From: Ruminococcus sp.
GTDB taxonomy: Bacteria; Bacillota; Clostridia; Oscillospirales; Ruminococcaceae
Length of the DNA stretch: 64,000 nt
Reading direction: 5' to 3'
Assembly: GCA_030531185.1 (NCBI GenBank)
Contig: JAUNOG010000001.1
Span: forward strand, 30,580 to 94,579
Both the position numbers and the translations under genes were made by a program. The notes below the pieces were generated by a model. It was not told where the DNA came from and searched no databases. It worked only from the letters and a program-made list of their open reading frames with translations. Below, piece after piece: positions 55,752 through 63,483 of the stretch (the stretch's first letter is position 1; each line of letters begins with the position of its first letter).

Positions 55752-56324
55752 ATGGGTAAGGATATAGATTTGGATAAGGAGACCGAAGAAATTCCCGAGG
55801 AAGAGCAGACCGCTGAAAATACAGAGGAAACGGCTTCCGAGAATTCTGAGGAGACCTCCGCAGGAGCGGAAAAGGAAGAACTCAGCGAAACGGATAAGCT
55901 TAAAGCGGAGCTTGCCGACAGCAAGGACAAATATCTGCGACTTATGGCTGAGTACGACAATTTCAGAAAGCGTTCGGCTAAGGAAAGGCTGGAGCTTACC
56001 GACAGCGCAAAGGGCAACGCTGTCAATGAGATACTTCCCGTGTTCGATAATTTTGAAAGAGCGCTGGGAACGGAAACTCAGGATACCGCTTACAAGCAGG
56101 GCGTTGAAATGATCTTCAAGCAGTTCGGCGACGCGCTGGGAAAGCTCGGCGTAGAGATAATCGATCCGATAGGAGAGACCTTCGACCCGAATATTGCTAA
56201 CGCAGTAAATCAGATTGAAGACCCCGAGCTTGGAGAAAACGTGGTCGCACAGGTTTTCCAGAAAGGGTACAAAATCGGAAATAAGGTAATCAGATACGCA
56301 ATGGTTGTTGTTGCTAATCCGTAA
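55752..56324 (+). CDS. grpE: nucleotide exchange factor GrpE
   Basis: Exchanges ADP for ATP on DnaK. The 190-residue protein has an acidic, unstructured N-terminus (about 1-55, Glu/Thr/Ser-rich), the long helix ELADSKDKYLRLMAEYDNFR, the four-helix segment, and the C-terminal beta domain with PNIANAVNQIEDPELGEN and QKGYKIGNKVIRYAMVVVA. It lies 20 bp after hrcA. Confidence 0.95.
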   Translation: MGKDIDLDKETEEIPEEEQTAENTEETASENSEETSAGAEKEELSETDKLKAELADSKDKYLRLMAEYDNFRKRSAKERLELTDSAKGNAVNEILPVFDNFERALGTETQDTAYKQGVEMIFKQFGDALGKLGVEIIDPIGETFDPNIANAVNQIEDPELGENVVAQVFQKGYKIGNKVIRYAMVVVANP

Positions 56325-56386
56325 AACAGCATACAACGGTGTGTTTTCACCGAAACATATATAATATTTGAAAGGAAGAATGACTT

Positions 56387-58255
56387 ATGGCAAAAATTAT
56401 TGGTATAGACCTTGGTACAACTAACTCGTGCGTTGCAGTTATGGAGGGCGGCGAGGCTGTCGTTATCCCTAACAGCGAGGGCGCAAGAACCACTCCTTCG
56501 GTAGTAGGAGTTTCCAAGAACGGCGACAGACTTGTAGGTCAGGTAGCTAAGAGACAGGCGGTTACAAACTTCGACAATACCGTTATCTCGATCAAGAGAC
56601 ATATGGGCTCCGATTACAAGGCTCATATGGGCGGCAAGGAGTATACTCCGCAGGAGATCTCGGCTATGATACTCCAGAAGCTCAAGACCGACGCTGAGGC
56701 TTATCTCGGCGAAAAGGTAACGGAGGCTGTTATTACAGTCCCTGCATACTTTACGGACGCTCAGAGACAGGCTACCAAGGACGCAGGACAGATCGCAGGT
56801 CTTACCGTTAAGAGAATTATCAACGAGCCTACTGCGGCTGCTCTTTCCTACGGTATCGATAAGGAAGAGGATCAGAAGGTTATGGTTTACGACCTCGGCG
56901 GCGGTACGTTCGACGTATCTATCATTGAAATGGGCGACGGCGTAACGGAGGTACTTGCAACGGCAGGTAACAACAGACTGGGCGGAGACGACTTCGACCA
57001 GAGAATTATCGACTGGATGGTGGCTGAATTCAAAAAGGCTGAGGGCGTTGACCTTACAGCGGATAAGCTCGCTATGCAGAGACTGAAAGAGGCGGCTGAA
57101 AAGGCGAAGATCGAGCTTTCGTCAACGGCTTCTTCCACAATTTCGCTTCCGTTCATTACTGCGGACTCCACAGGTCCTAAGCACCTTGAGATGACGCTTA
57201 CGCAGGCTAAGTTCAATGAAATGACGGCAGACCTTGTGGAGTCTACAATGGGTCCTGTAAGACAGGCTCTTTCAGACTCGGGACTTTCCGCAAGCGATCT
57301 TCAGAAAGTTCTTATGGTCGGCGGTTCTTCAAGAATTCCTGCCGTTCAGGAGGCTGTTAAGAAGTTTATCGGCAAGGAACCGTTCAAGGGCATTAACCCT
57401 GACGAGTGCGTTGCTCTTGGCGCGGCATATCAGGGCGGCGTTCTCGGCGGCGATGTTAAGGACGGACTTCTCCTCCTTGACGTAACTCCTCTGTCTCTCG
57501 GTCTTGAGACAATGGGCGGAGTTTGCACAAAGATCATTGAAAGAAATACGACTATTCCTACAAAGAAGTCGCAGATATTCTCGACTGCCGCCGACAATCA
57601 GTCTGCCGTTGACATCAACGTTCTCCAGGGCGAGCGCGAATTCGCAAAGGACAACAAGCAGCTGGGTATGTTCAGACTTGACGGTATCGCTCCCGCACCG
57701 AGAGGAATTCCTCAGATCGAGGTAACATTCGATATCGACGCTAACGGCATCGTACACGTTTCCGCTAAGGACTTGGGTACGGGCAAGGAGCAGAACATCA
57801 CGATCACTTCTTCCACGAATATGTCCAAGGAGGACATAGACAAGGCTGTTAAGGAGGCTGAGGCTTTCGCGGCTGAGGACGCTAAGAAGAAGGAAGAGGT
57901 CGATGCAAGAAACGCAGCCGATCAGCTTGCATTCCAGGCTGAGAAGTCGCTTAACGAGTTCGGAGACAAGGTAGACGCGGCAGACAAGTCCGCTTGCCAG
58001 GCTAAGATAGACGCTTTGAAGGAGGCTCTCAAGGGCACAGACATCGAGGCTATCAAGGCTAAGCACAAGGAGCTTGAGGAGACGTTCCAGGGAATTGCCA
58101 CAAAGGTTTACCAGCAGGCGGCTCAGGCTCAGGGCGGCGCGCAGGGCTTTGACCCCAATAATATGAATATGGGCGGTATGGGCGGAAACGCTGACGGCTC
58201 TGCAAATAACGGAGGAGACGACGTTATCGACGCTGAGTTCACAGACGCCGACTAA
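56387..58255 (+). CDS. dnaK: chaperone DnaK (Hsp70)
   Basis: The ATP-driven chaperone of the operon. The 622 residues begin [19 protein letters not shown], with the phosphate loop [17 protein letters not shown] near residue 168, and [14 protein letters not shown] near 308. The interdomain linker [12 protein letters not shown] follows near 364, then the substrate-binding domain and a helical lid. A Gly/Asn-rich tail ends in [11 protein letters not shown], the usual DnaK C-terminal motif. GAAAGGAAG precedes the ATG. Confidence 0.98.
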   Translation: MAKIIGIDLGTTNSCVAVMEGGEAVVIPNSEGARTTPSVVGVSKNGDRLVGQVAKRQAVTNFDNTVISIKRHMGSDYKAHMGGKEYTPQEISAMILQKLKTDAEAYLGEKVTEAVITVPAYFTDAQRQATKDAGQIAGLTVKRIINEPTAAALSYGIDKEEDQKVMVYDLGGGTFDVSIIEMGDGVTEVLATAGNNRLGGDDFDQRIIDWMVAEFKKAEGVDLTADKLAMQRLKEAAEKAKIELSSTASSTISLPFITADSTGPKHLEMTLTQAKFNEMTADLVESTMGPVRQALSDSGLSASDLQKVLMVGGSSRIPAVQEAVKKFIGKEPFKGINPDECVALGAAYQGGVLGGDVKDGLLLLDVTPLSLGLETMGGVCTKIIERNTTIPTKKSQIFSTAADNQSAVDINVLQGEREFAKDNKQLGMFRLDGIAPAPRGIPQIEVTFDIDANGIVHVSAKDLGTGKEQNITITSSTNMSKEDIDKAVKEAEAFAAEDAKKKEEVDARNAADQLAFQAEKSLNEFGDKVDAADKSACQAKIDALKEALKGTDIEAIKAKHKELEETFQGIATKVYQQAAQAQGGAQGFDPNNMNMGGMGGNADGSANNGGDDVIDAEFTDAD

Positions 58256-58331
58256 TTGACGTATAATATGGGCTGACCTCTGTTTCGACTTGCGGGACAG
58301 AGGTAACGCCTTGTTTAGGGAGAGATAATTT

Positions 58332-59474
58332 ATGGCTGAAAAACGAGATTATTACGAAGTCCTCGGCGTGCAGAAGGGCGCGTCCGACGACGAGCTTAAA
58401 AAGGCTTTCCGTAAGCTTGCCAAGCAGTATCACCCCGATCTGCACCCCGGTGATAAGGAATGCGAGGAAAAGTTCAAGGAAGTCAACGAGGCTTACGAGG
58501 TTCTTTCAGACGCAGATAAGAGAGCAAAATACGACCAGTTCGGTCACGCGGGCGTAGACCCTAATTACGGCGGCGGAGCGGGCGGCTCGGGCTTTGGCGG
58601 CTTCGGCGATGTGGGAGACATATTTGACAGCATTTTCGGCGGTTTCGGAGGCTTCGGCGGCGGACGTGCCGCAAATCCCAATGCGCCTAAACGGGGCGAG
58701 GATATCCGTGCAAATATCACCATTGATTTTATGGAGGCCTGCAAGGGCAAGAAGGTCAAGGTAAGACTTAACCGCTCAGAGCAGTGTCCCGAATGTCACG
58801 GAACGGGCGCGGCGGCAGGTTCTTCGCCTAAGACCTGTCCCGACTGCGGCGGCTCGGGTCAAGTGAGAGTGACGCAGAGAACGCCTTTCGGTAACATTTC
58901 ACAGACCTCGGTATGTTCGCGCTGCGGAGGCAAGGGTAAAATTGTGGATAATCCCTGCCACACCTGCAACGGACAGGGACGAGCTAAAAAGGTCATCGAA
59001 AAGGAAATTGAAATTCCCGCAGGTATCGACGACGGACAGACACTGCGCGTCGGAGGCGAGGGCAACAGCGGTCTCAACGGAGGTCCTAACGGAGATCTGC
59101 ACATCAGCGTTACGGTGCGTCCCGACCCGATCTTCGAGCGCGACGGCTACGACGTGTGGACGGAAATTCCCCTTACTTATGCACAGGCAACTCTCGGAGA
59201 CGAGATCACAGTACCTACCGTTGACGGCAAGGTTAAGTACACTGTGCCCGAGGGTACTCAGAATTCGACAGTGTTCCGCCTGAGAGGAAAGGGTATCAAG
59301 AAGGTCAACAGAAACGACCACGGCGACCATTATGTACGTGTGAACATCGAAGTTCCGAAAAATCTTACCAAAGAGCAGAAAGAAAAGCTTCGTGAGTTTG
59401 AGAAGTCTCTGGGCGAGAAGAATTACGCTAAGAGAAAGACTTTCTTTGACAAGCTTAAGGAGAAATTCAAATAA
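58332..59474 (+). CDS. dnaJ: co-chaperone DnaJ (Hsp40)
   Basis: Delivers substrates to DnaK and stimulates its ATPase. The 380 residues show the J domain with the HPD motif ([11 protein letters not shown] near residue 33), a Gly/Phe-rich region (about 76-115), four zinc motifs [24 protein letters not shown] and CHTCNGQG (about 150-215), and the C-terminal beta domains. GGGAGAGATAA precedes the ATG. It is the last gene of the CIRCE-controlled operon. Confidence 0.98.
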   Translation: MAEKRDYYEVLGVQKGASDDELKKAFRKLAKQYHPDLHPGDKECEEKFKEVNEAYEVLSDADKRAKYDQFGHAGVDPNYGGGAGGSGFGGFGDVGDIFDSIFGGFGGFGGGRAANPNAPKRGEDIRANITIDFMEACKGKKVKVRLNRSEQCPECHGTGAAAGSSPKTCPDCGGSGQVRVTQRTPFGNISQTSVCSRCGGKGKIVDNPCHTCNGQGRAKKVIEKEIEIPAGIDDGQTLRVGGEGNSGLNGGPNGDLHISVTVRPDPIFERDGYDVWTEIPLTYAQATLGDEITVPTVDGKVKYTVPEGTQNSTVFRLRGKGIKKVNRNDHGDHYVRVNIEVPKNLTKEQKEKLREFEKSLGEKNYAKRKTFFDKLKEKFK

Positions 59475-59478
59475 TGAA

Positions 59479-59516
59479 AACGACGGTACTCCCGCGGGAG
59501 CGCCGTCGCTTTTTTG
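59479..59516 (+). terminator. terminator of the hrcA-grpE-dnaK-dnaJ operon
   Basis: Stem CGACGG...CCGTCG with an inner CTCCCGCGGGAG palindrome, followed by CTTTTTT. Confidence 0.9.
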
Positions 59517-59533
59517 AGTAAGCATATGGGAGG

Positions 59534-60103
59534 CTATATTCTTCTTTTAACGGGTTTTTTAGGATTTCTGTAGACCCTCAGCAGTTTTATGACCGAAAGT
59601 CCCAGTACCGAGATCTCGGCAGCACAGCCTATTATAAGCGCAAATATCTGATTGGTGCGGCATTTGCTGTGGACGTCATTGAGCTGTGCGCACAGCTTTC
59701 CGAAATATTCCTCGGTGTAGTTGTGAATGCTCACTTTGTTTATCGCCTCGGCAAGAGCCTCGCTGTAAAACGGGGTGCTGTAATTGTAGAGGTACACAGA
59801 GTAGACAATGGGAATTACCGAATAAATGCCAAGGTATATGAGGTAAAATCTCACCTCGTTTTTCGGAAAATGCATTATTGCGGACATTCTCAGGTTTCGT
59901 GTGAAAACCACGGCGAGTATCGATATTACCGTCGCTCTTACAATGGGCGCAAGTATGAAAGTGATATATATGGGCGTTACCGAGGACTTGAAATCTATTT
60001 CAACGCCCGTTATGTACATCTTGACGAGAACGTCCAGCAGTATGTACAGCAGAGCGGAGAATATCCCCATACGCTTGATGAACCTTATTGTGAACAGCGT
60101 CAT
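59534..60103 (-). CDS. membrane protein of unknown function
   Basis: A 189-residue protein with about four transmembrane helices (residues roughly 10-30, 42-65, 85-106, 150-175) and a soluble loop between the third and fourth (SEALAEAINKVSIHNYTEEY). The tail is basic (RVYRNPKKPVKRRI). No family recognised. GGAGG lies just before the ATG. It lies downstream of the small 35-codon gene on the same strand. Confidence 0.65.
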   Translation of the reverse strand: MTLFTIRFIKRMGIFSALLYILLDVLVKMYITGVEIDFKSSVTPIYITFILAPIVRATVISILAVVFTRNLRMSAIMHFPKNEVRFYLIYLGIYSVIPIVYSVYLYNYSTPFYSEALAEAINKVSIHNYTEEYFGKLCAQLNDVHSKCRTNQIFALIIGCAAEISVLGLSVIKLLRVYRNPKKPVKRRI

Positions 60104-60207
60104 ATTTTTTCCTCCGTTTTTCAGTCTTTATACCGATTATATACGATATATGCGTATCAGTCAATAAACTTTTTGTTGAGCCTGTTAAATCCTCGGTTGG
60201 GTTATCA

Positions 60208-60315
60208 TCAGTTTTCGGTCATAAGCCAGAGACCTGCCGCCTCGCTGTCGGAAAGTCTCTTTCGGCAGAACAGGAACGTCGCCTCGATAAGCTCGTCGTT
60301 TATGTAGTTATCCAC
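60208..60315 (-). CDS. small 35-residue protein, unknown function
   Basis: A GTG codon at 60315 with GAGGTGA 5 bp upstream opens a 35-codon frame: MDNYINDELIEATFLFCRKR then LSDSEAAGLWLMTEN. The peptide is helical and amphipathic, with 20% acidic residues. A good site, its own promoter (TTGCGT-17-TATAAT on the minus strand, 60406-60434) and a palindrome between promoter and start make it likely to be a real gene. No relative recognised. Confidence 0.55.
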   Translation of the reverse strand: MDNYINDELIEATFLFCRKRLSDSEAAGLWLMTEN

Positions 60316-60335
60316 TTTTATCACCTCGATCGTTT

Positions 60336-60352
60336 GCGTTAACCGGTTACGC
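60336..60352. promoter_or_regulatory. operator-like palindrome, LacI-family type
   Basis: GCGTTAACCGGTTACGC, with a perfect TAACCGGTTA core at 60340-60349. The central CCGG and flanking AA/TT are typical of LacI/CcpA-type sites. It lies in the leader of the 35-codon gene, about 55 bp downstream of its -10. Confidence 0.5.
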
Positions 60353-60405
60353 TTAATAAGTCGTAAAAAAATCAAAAGGGTTGGCTGATTTTTAAAATTT
60401 TTTTC

Positions 60406-60434
60406 ATTATATCACACCGTTGAAAGATACGCAA
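60406..60434 (-). promoter_or_regulatory. promoter of the 35-codon gene
   Basis: Minus strand TTGCGT (60429-60434), 17-bp spacer, TATAAT (60406-60411). The stretch to 60531 otherwise holds only a TATAAT (60494-60499, plus strand) ahead of the next gene. Confidence 0.6.
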
Positions 60435-60531
60435 CGGATTTCCATAAATTATTTATCCGCCGCAGGTTTTAAACGGACGAAAACTGTGCATTTTATAATT
60501 AGCGATAAAAATTTATTCAGGCGGTGAAAAT

Positions 60532-60981
60532 GTGGCGGCAAGAGCAATAAAGCAATTTACGATTTTCAGCACGGGCGCGCTGTGCTACGGTTTAATGGAG
60601 ATAATGAACAGGGGATTTACCCACATAACAATGGGTCTGCTGGGCGGGATAGCGTTTACTGTCATACACGCTCTTAACGGCGACCGCAGGGAAGGGAAGC
60701 TCAGGCTTTTCCCCATACTGTGCGTTTCGGCGTTGTTTATAACCTCTATAGAATTCCTGTCGGGTGAGATACTAAACCGAGTTCTGCAAATGAACATCTG
60801 GAGCTACAGAGACGTTCCCTTGAATTTAGACGGACAGATATGTCTGCCGTTTTCAATACTGTGGTTCGCGCTTTCGTTTTTCGGGGTGTTTGCCGATGAC
60901 TTTATCAGGCACAGAATTTTTTTCGAGCGCAGAAATTACAGCTATTTCAGACAAAGAGAGCCGCAGAAGATTGCGGTATAG
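60532..60981 (+). CDS. CmpB-like putative ABC transporter permease
   Basis: A 149-residue membrane protein with four helices (about 8-25, 31-48, 60-80 and 110-128). The segment IWSYRDVPLNLDGQICLPFS followed by LWFALSFFGVF is characteristic of the small Clostridial proteins annotated as putative ABC transporter permease (CmpB type). No ATPase partner is nearby and a transport role is unproven. The start is GTG at 60532, with AGGCGGTGA 5 bp upstream. Confidence 0.75.
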   Translation: MAARAIKQFTIFSTGALCYGLMEIMNRGFTHITMGLLGGIAFTVIHALNGDRREGKLRLFPILCVSALFITSIEFLSGEILNRVLQMNIWSYRDVPLNLDGQICLPFSILWFALSFFGVFADDFIRHRIFFERRNYSYFRQREPQKIAV

Positions 60982-60991
60982 ATGTTGATTT

Positions 60992-61022
60992 AAGTCCGTT
61001 TGTATATCAGACGGACTTTTTA
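60992..61022 (+). terminator. terminator
   Basis: Stem AAGTCCGT (60992-60999) with ACGGACTT (61011-61018) and a T run. Confidence 0.85.
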
Positions 61023-61056
61023 ATTTAAATAAAAAGCGAAATAAGCGATGTGATGC

Positions 61057-61085
61057 TTGCAATAATGCTTTTGGTGTGATATAAT
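61057..61085 (+). promoter_or_regulatory. promoter of the MNT/HEPN pair
   Basis: TTGCAA (61057-61062), 17-bp spacer, TATAAT (61080-61085). Confidence 0.75.
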
Positions 61086-61148
61086 AAATATTAATGATGA
61101 CAGTGATTTATAAAAACAGCATTTTCGTAGACATCGGAGGGGCAGCGA

Positions 61149-61442
61149 ATGAAGTATAACATTCCCGACAGAGTGTTGAAGGACATTGTAAAATTGGCAG
61201 AGAAGCGCGATATAGAGAAAGTAATACTGTTCGGCTCAAGAGCCAGAGGGACCAACAGACCTGCAAGCGATATCGATATAGCGGTAAGCGGCGGGGATTT
61301 CGACGGATTTTATTGGGACATAAACGAAAGAGTATGGTCTCTGCTGTCATTTGATATCGTCGAGCTTGACAGGGGGATTTCCGATGAACTAAAGGCGGAA
61401 ATAGAAAGGGACGGTGTAATAATTTATGAAAAAGCTCGATAA
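61149..61442 (+). CDS. mntA: minimal nucleotidyltransferase, MntA-like antitoxin
   Basis: A 97-residue minimal nucleotidyltransferase. The active site is FGSRARGTNRPASDIDIAV (near residue 28): the GS motif binds the nucleotide phosphates, and the two Asp of DID bind Mg2+, with a third acidic residue in FDIVELD near 69. Proteins of this type act on the adjacent HEPN protein. GGAGGGG lies before the ATG. The downstream HEPN gene overlaps by 17 bp. In MntA/HepT pairs, AMP is added to a Tyr of the HEPN toxin, which inactivates it. Confidence 0.87.
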   Translation: MKYNIPDRVLKDIVKLAEKRDIEKVILFGSRARGTNRPASDIDIAVSGGDFDGFYWDINERVWSLLSFDIVELDRGISDELKAEIERDGVIIYEKAR

Positions 61443-61839
61443 CTTTGCCAATAGCCTGAACACACTGAAAAAAGCTGATTTTTCACGGGCGTGGGAAGAT
61501 GATATTTATAGGACAGGCATTGTCGGACAATTTAATCTTACCTTTGAGCTTGCGTGGAAAAGCCTGCAAGCCGTACTGCAATTATATTCCGTAACGGGAG
61601 CGGAAACAGGCTCTCCCAGAGATATTCTGAAGCTGGGATATAAGACGGGCTTTATAGACGACGCCGACGTCTGGCTGCTTATGCTCAAAAACAGAAATCT
61701 TTCGGTTCACATTTATGATGAAAAAGAAATAAACGAACTGATCGTCCTTATTCGTGACAGCTTTGTACTGGTTTTATCCAAGCTTGCAGATGTTTTAAGG
61801 GATAAGGTCGCAGAAGCCGACAAGGGTTTCTGGGATTAG
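61426..61839 (+). CDS. hepT: HEPN-domain protein, HI0074/HepT-like toxin
   Basis: A 137-residue helical protein of the nucleotidyltransferase substrate-binding (HI0074) family. It contains RNLSVHIY near residue 95, which fits the RX4HXY motif of HepT RNases: Arg and His form the RNase site and the Tyr is the residue AMPylated by the partner. LTFELAWKSLQAVL and GSPRDILKLGYKTGFID are family segments. The overlap with the nucleotidyltransferase gene supports a two-gene toxin-antitoxin unit, although HI0074-type members have not all been shown to be toxic. Confidence 0.85.
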   Translation: MKKLDNFANSLNTLKKADFSRAWEDDIYRTGIVGQFNLTFELAWKSLQAVLQLYSVTGAETGSPRDILKLGYKTGFIDDADVWLLMLKNRNLSVHIYDEKEINELIVLIRDSFVLVLSKLADVLRDKVAEADKGFWD

Positions 61840-61840
61840 A

Positions 61841-61940
61841 TCGGATATTTATATAGTTAAGATAAAGCGTCTGCGGCGCACCTTCTCTAACATCTTACTT
61901 CTAACCTCTTACCTCTGAAATTTGATTTCGGTGAATTTTT
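61841..61940 (+). repeat. dispersed intergenic repeat, copy C
   Basis: Starts right after the HEPN stop (CGGATATTTATATAGTTAAG), then GCGTCTGCGGCGCACCTTCT and two tandem 14-nt units (TCTAACATCTTACT, TCTAACCTCTTACC), ending TTTGATTTCGGTGAATTTTT. The order of elements matches copy B (37439-37545). Confidence 0.68.
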
Positions 61941-61951
61941 TTCAAAAGGTA

Positions 61952-61980
61952 TTGACTTTTCTGTTTGGAAATGTTATAAT
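61952..61980 (+). promoter_or_regulatory. promoter of tRNA-Ser
   Basis: TTGACT (61952-61957), 17-bp spacer, TATAAT (61975-61980), 36 bp before the tRNA. Confidence 0.85.
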
Positions 61981-62016
61981 AATAAAGCTGTTGAGAGAAA
62001 CGGCTTGACAAATTAT

Positions 62017-62105
62017 GCAGATGTACCCAAGTGGCTGAAGGGTCCGCACTCGAAATGCGGTAGGGCGGCAATACCGTCGCGAGAGTTCAAATCTCTCCAT
62101 CTGCG
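62017..62105 (+). tRNA. tRNA-Ser (anticodon CGA)
   Basis: Acceptor stem GCAGATG (62017-62023) with CATCTGC (62098-62104) and discriminator G; D arm with AGTGGCTGAAGGG; anticodon stem CCGCA/TGCGG with loop CTCGAAA, anticodon CGA at 62051-62053 reading UCG; long variable arm (about GGGCGGCAATACCGTC) as in class II serine tRNAs; T loop GTTCAAATC. The 3' CCA is not encoded. Its position at the border of the CRESS-Rep element makes it a candidate integration site. Confidence 0.97.
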
Positions 62106-62112
62106 TTAAAGC

Positions 62113-62157
62113 TAAAACCGCCTATTTACGTAAACCCGCGTATTTAGGCGGTTTTGT
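62113..62157 (+). terminator. terminator after tRNA-Ser
   Basis: Stem AAAACCGCCT (62114-62123) with its complement AGGCGGTTTT (62146-62155); T-rich end. Confidence 0.85.
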
Positions 62158-62240
62158 TATACGGTGTTAATGCATTTAATTCGCAAAAATTATAAAAAAT
62201 ATGCCACAAGGTAAAAAATCCGCCTTAATGTTGATTTACA

Positions 62241-62279
62241 ATAGATATGTTACACAAAGCGGTAACATATCTATTTTTT
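62241..62279. repeat. perfect 13-bp inverted repeat
   Basis: ATAGATATGTTAC (62241-62253) and GTAACATATCTAT (62262-62274) around an 8-nt loop, followed by a T run to 62279. It may be a terminator, or a recombination or binding site at the left end of the element. A second 7-bp repeat GCCTACT/AGTAGGC (62282-62288, 62306-62312) lies between it and the origin. Confidence 0.65.
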
Positions 62280-62316
62280 ATGCCTACTTGAAAAATTTGG
62301 TTCGGAGTAGGCAGGC

Positions 62317-62350
62317 AGGGGGTAAAGGTTAGTATTACCCTTTACCCCCT
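62317..62350 (+). other. rolling-circle replication origin, CRESS-type stem-loop
   Basis: AGGGGGTAAAGG (62317-62328) and CCTTTACCCCCT (62339-62350) form a perfect 12-bp stem. The 10-nt loop TTAGTATTAC contains TAGTATTAC (62330-62338), the conserved nonanucleotide (NANTATTAC) of circovirus and geminivirus origins. By analogy Rep should nick between 62336 and 62337 (TAGTATT/AC). Confidence 0.9.
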
Positions 62351-62352
62351 AA

Positions 62353-62453
62353 GCGCACAGCGCACAAGCAGGCAGACAAGCAAGTAAATAAAGGCTTAAC
62401 TAGTTGTGCGCATAAGGTAAAAAATAAGCGCACACGCACAAAACAGAGCGCAC
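62353..62453. repeat. GCGCAC iterons next to the origin
   Basis: GCGCAC occurs in tandem at 62353-62358 and 62360-62365, 3 bp after the origin stem, again at 62428-62433 and 62448-62453, and inverted (GTGCGC) at 62406-62411. A partial copy ACGCAC lies at 62434-62439. Paired short repeats directly beside the stem-loop are the Rep-binding sites in circoviruses. Confidence 0.75.
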
Positions 62454-62465
62454 AGAGGTGATAAA

Positions 62466-63464
62466 GTGCCTAAACAGTCTTGTAATTGGTGTTTTACAAT
62501 AAACAATCCGTCAAAGGTCAAAACCTGCGGAGAAAAAGACAAGTTTAAAGACCTGACTTTTGACACAGATGAAAAGCTTGTACAATTCATAATGCAATAT
62601 GACGAGGTGAATTATTATGTATTTCAGCGAGAAAAAGGACATAACGAGAATACGGAGCATATTCAAGGTTTTATCCAATTCAGAAATCGAAAACGGGGTA
62701 CAACCATATCAAATATGTTTCCCCCTCAGTTCTTTCACGGCGAATTTGCTCACGGTACAGCACAGCAAGCCGCCGACTATTGTAAGAAATCCGATACACG
62801 TGTTGGAGAGGTTCACGAGTGGGGGGAACTCAGAAACGCTCACACAGGCGGCAAGCAAGTAACAAATGAAGATATTTTGCAACGTATAAAGGACGGTTGC
62901 GACGATATAAAGCTATTGGAAGAATTTCCGCATTTATGGGGACAGGTTGACAGACTTCAAAAGGTACGTGATATGTATGTTATGGATAAATGGAAAAATG
63001 TTTTCCGTGACGTTTATGTTACATATATCTGCGGACAAAGCGGCACAGGAAAAACGCGCGGTGTAATGGAAGAATACGGTTATTCTAATGTGTATCGTAT
63101 AACCGACTATAAACATCCATTTGACAGCTATCACGGACAGGACGTTATTGTTTTTGAGGAATTCCGTAACAGCTTGCCTATAGACAGTATGCTGAATTAT
63201 CTTGACGGCTATCCCCTTGAACTGCCCGCCCGATACGCTAATAAAATCGCCTGTTTCACAAAGGTTTATATAATATCAAATTGGGACTTCAATGAGCAGT
63301 ATACCGCAATACAGCAAAAGTATTTTGAAACGTGGAATGCATTTGTAAGGCGTATCAATTGTATAAAAACATATAAGGACAATTTTGTGTTTGAGGACAC
63401 AAACCTTGAACCGTATAAATTAAAACACAATCTTGAAAAAGAGCATAAAGATTATGAAAAATAA
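62466..63464 (+). CDS. rep: CRESS-type replication initiator Rep (HUH endonuclease + SF3 helicase)
   Basis: A 332-residue rolling-circle initiator. The HUH endonuclease domain (about 1-115) has motif I CFTINN (9-14), motif II EHIQGF with His65 and Gln67 for metal binding, and motif III YCKK with Tyr105 as the probable DNA-linked residue. The superfamily 3 helicase domain (about 180-300) has Walker A GQSGTGKT (190-197), Walker B VIVFEEF (227-233), motif C IISN (Asn272) and the Arg finger in VRRINC (295-296). This single-Tyr order is that of circovirus and geminivirus Reps. GTG start with AGAGGTGATAAA upstream. The TAGTATTAC origin lies about 130 bp before the gene. Confidence 0.92.
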   Translation: MPKQSCNWCFTINNPSKVKTCGEKDKFKDLTFDTDEKLVQFIMQYDEVNYYVFQREKGHNENTEHIQGFIQFRNRKRGTTISNMFPPQFFHGEFAHGTAQQAADYCKKSDTRVGEVHEWGELRNAHTGGKQVTNEDILQRIKDGCDDIKLLEEFPHLWGQVDRLQKVRDMYVMDKWKNVFRDVYVTYICGQSGTGKTRGVMEEYGYSNVYRITDYKHPFDSYHGQDVIVFEEFRNSLPIDSMLNYLDGYPLELPARYANKIACFTKVYIISNWDFNEQYTAIQQKYFETWNAFVRRINCIKTYKDNFVFEDTNLEPYKLKHNLEKEHKDYEK

Positions 63465-63483
63465 TTATTTGGAGGTATGAAAA

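Noticed and set aside
62241-62274. A dif/Xer recombination site in the 13-bp inverted repeat.
   Set aside because: The halves do not clearly match the known Firmicutes dif arms and the spacer is 8 nt; a palindrome of this sort cannot be distinguished from a terminator here, so it was reported only as a repeat.
62466-63464. Rep as a filamentous-phage or parvovirus-type initiator.
   Set aside because: The motif order with HxQ, YxxK and a circovirus-like stem-loop fits CRESS Reps; no filamentous phage capsid or assembly genes are visible in the part shown.
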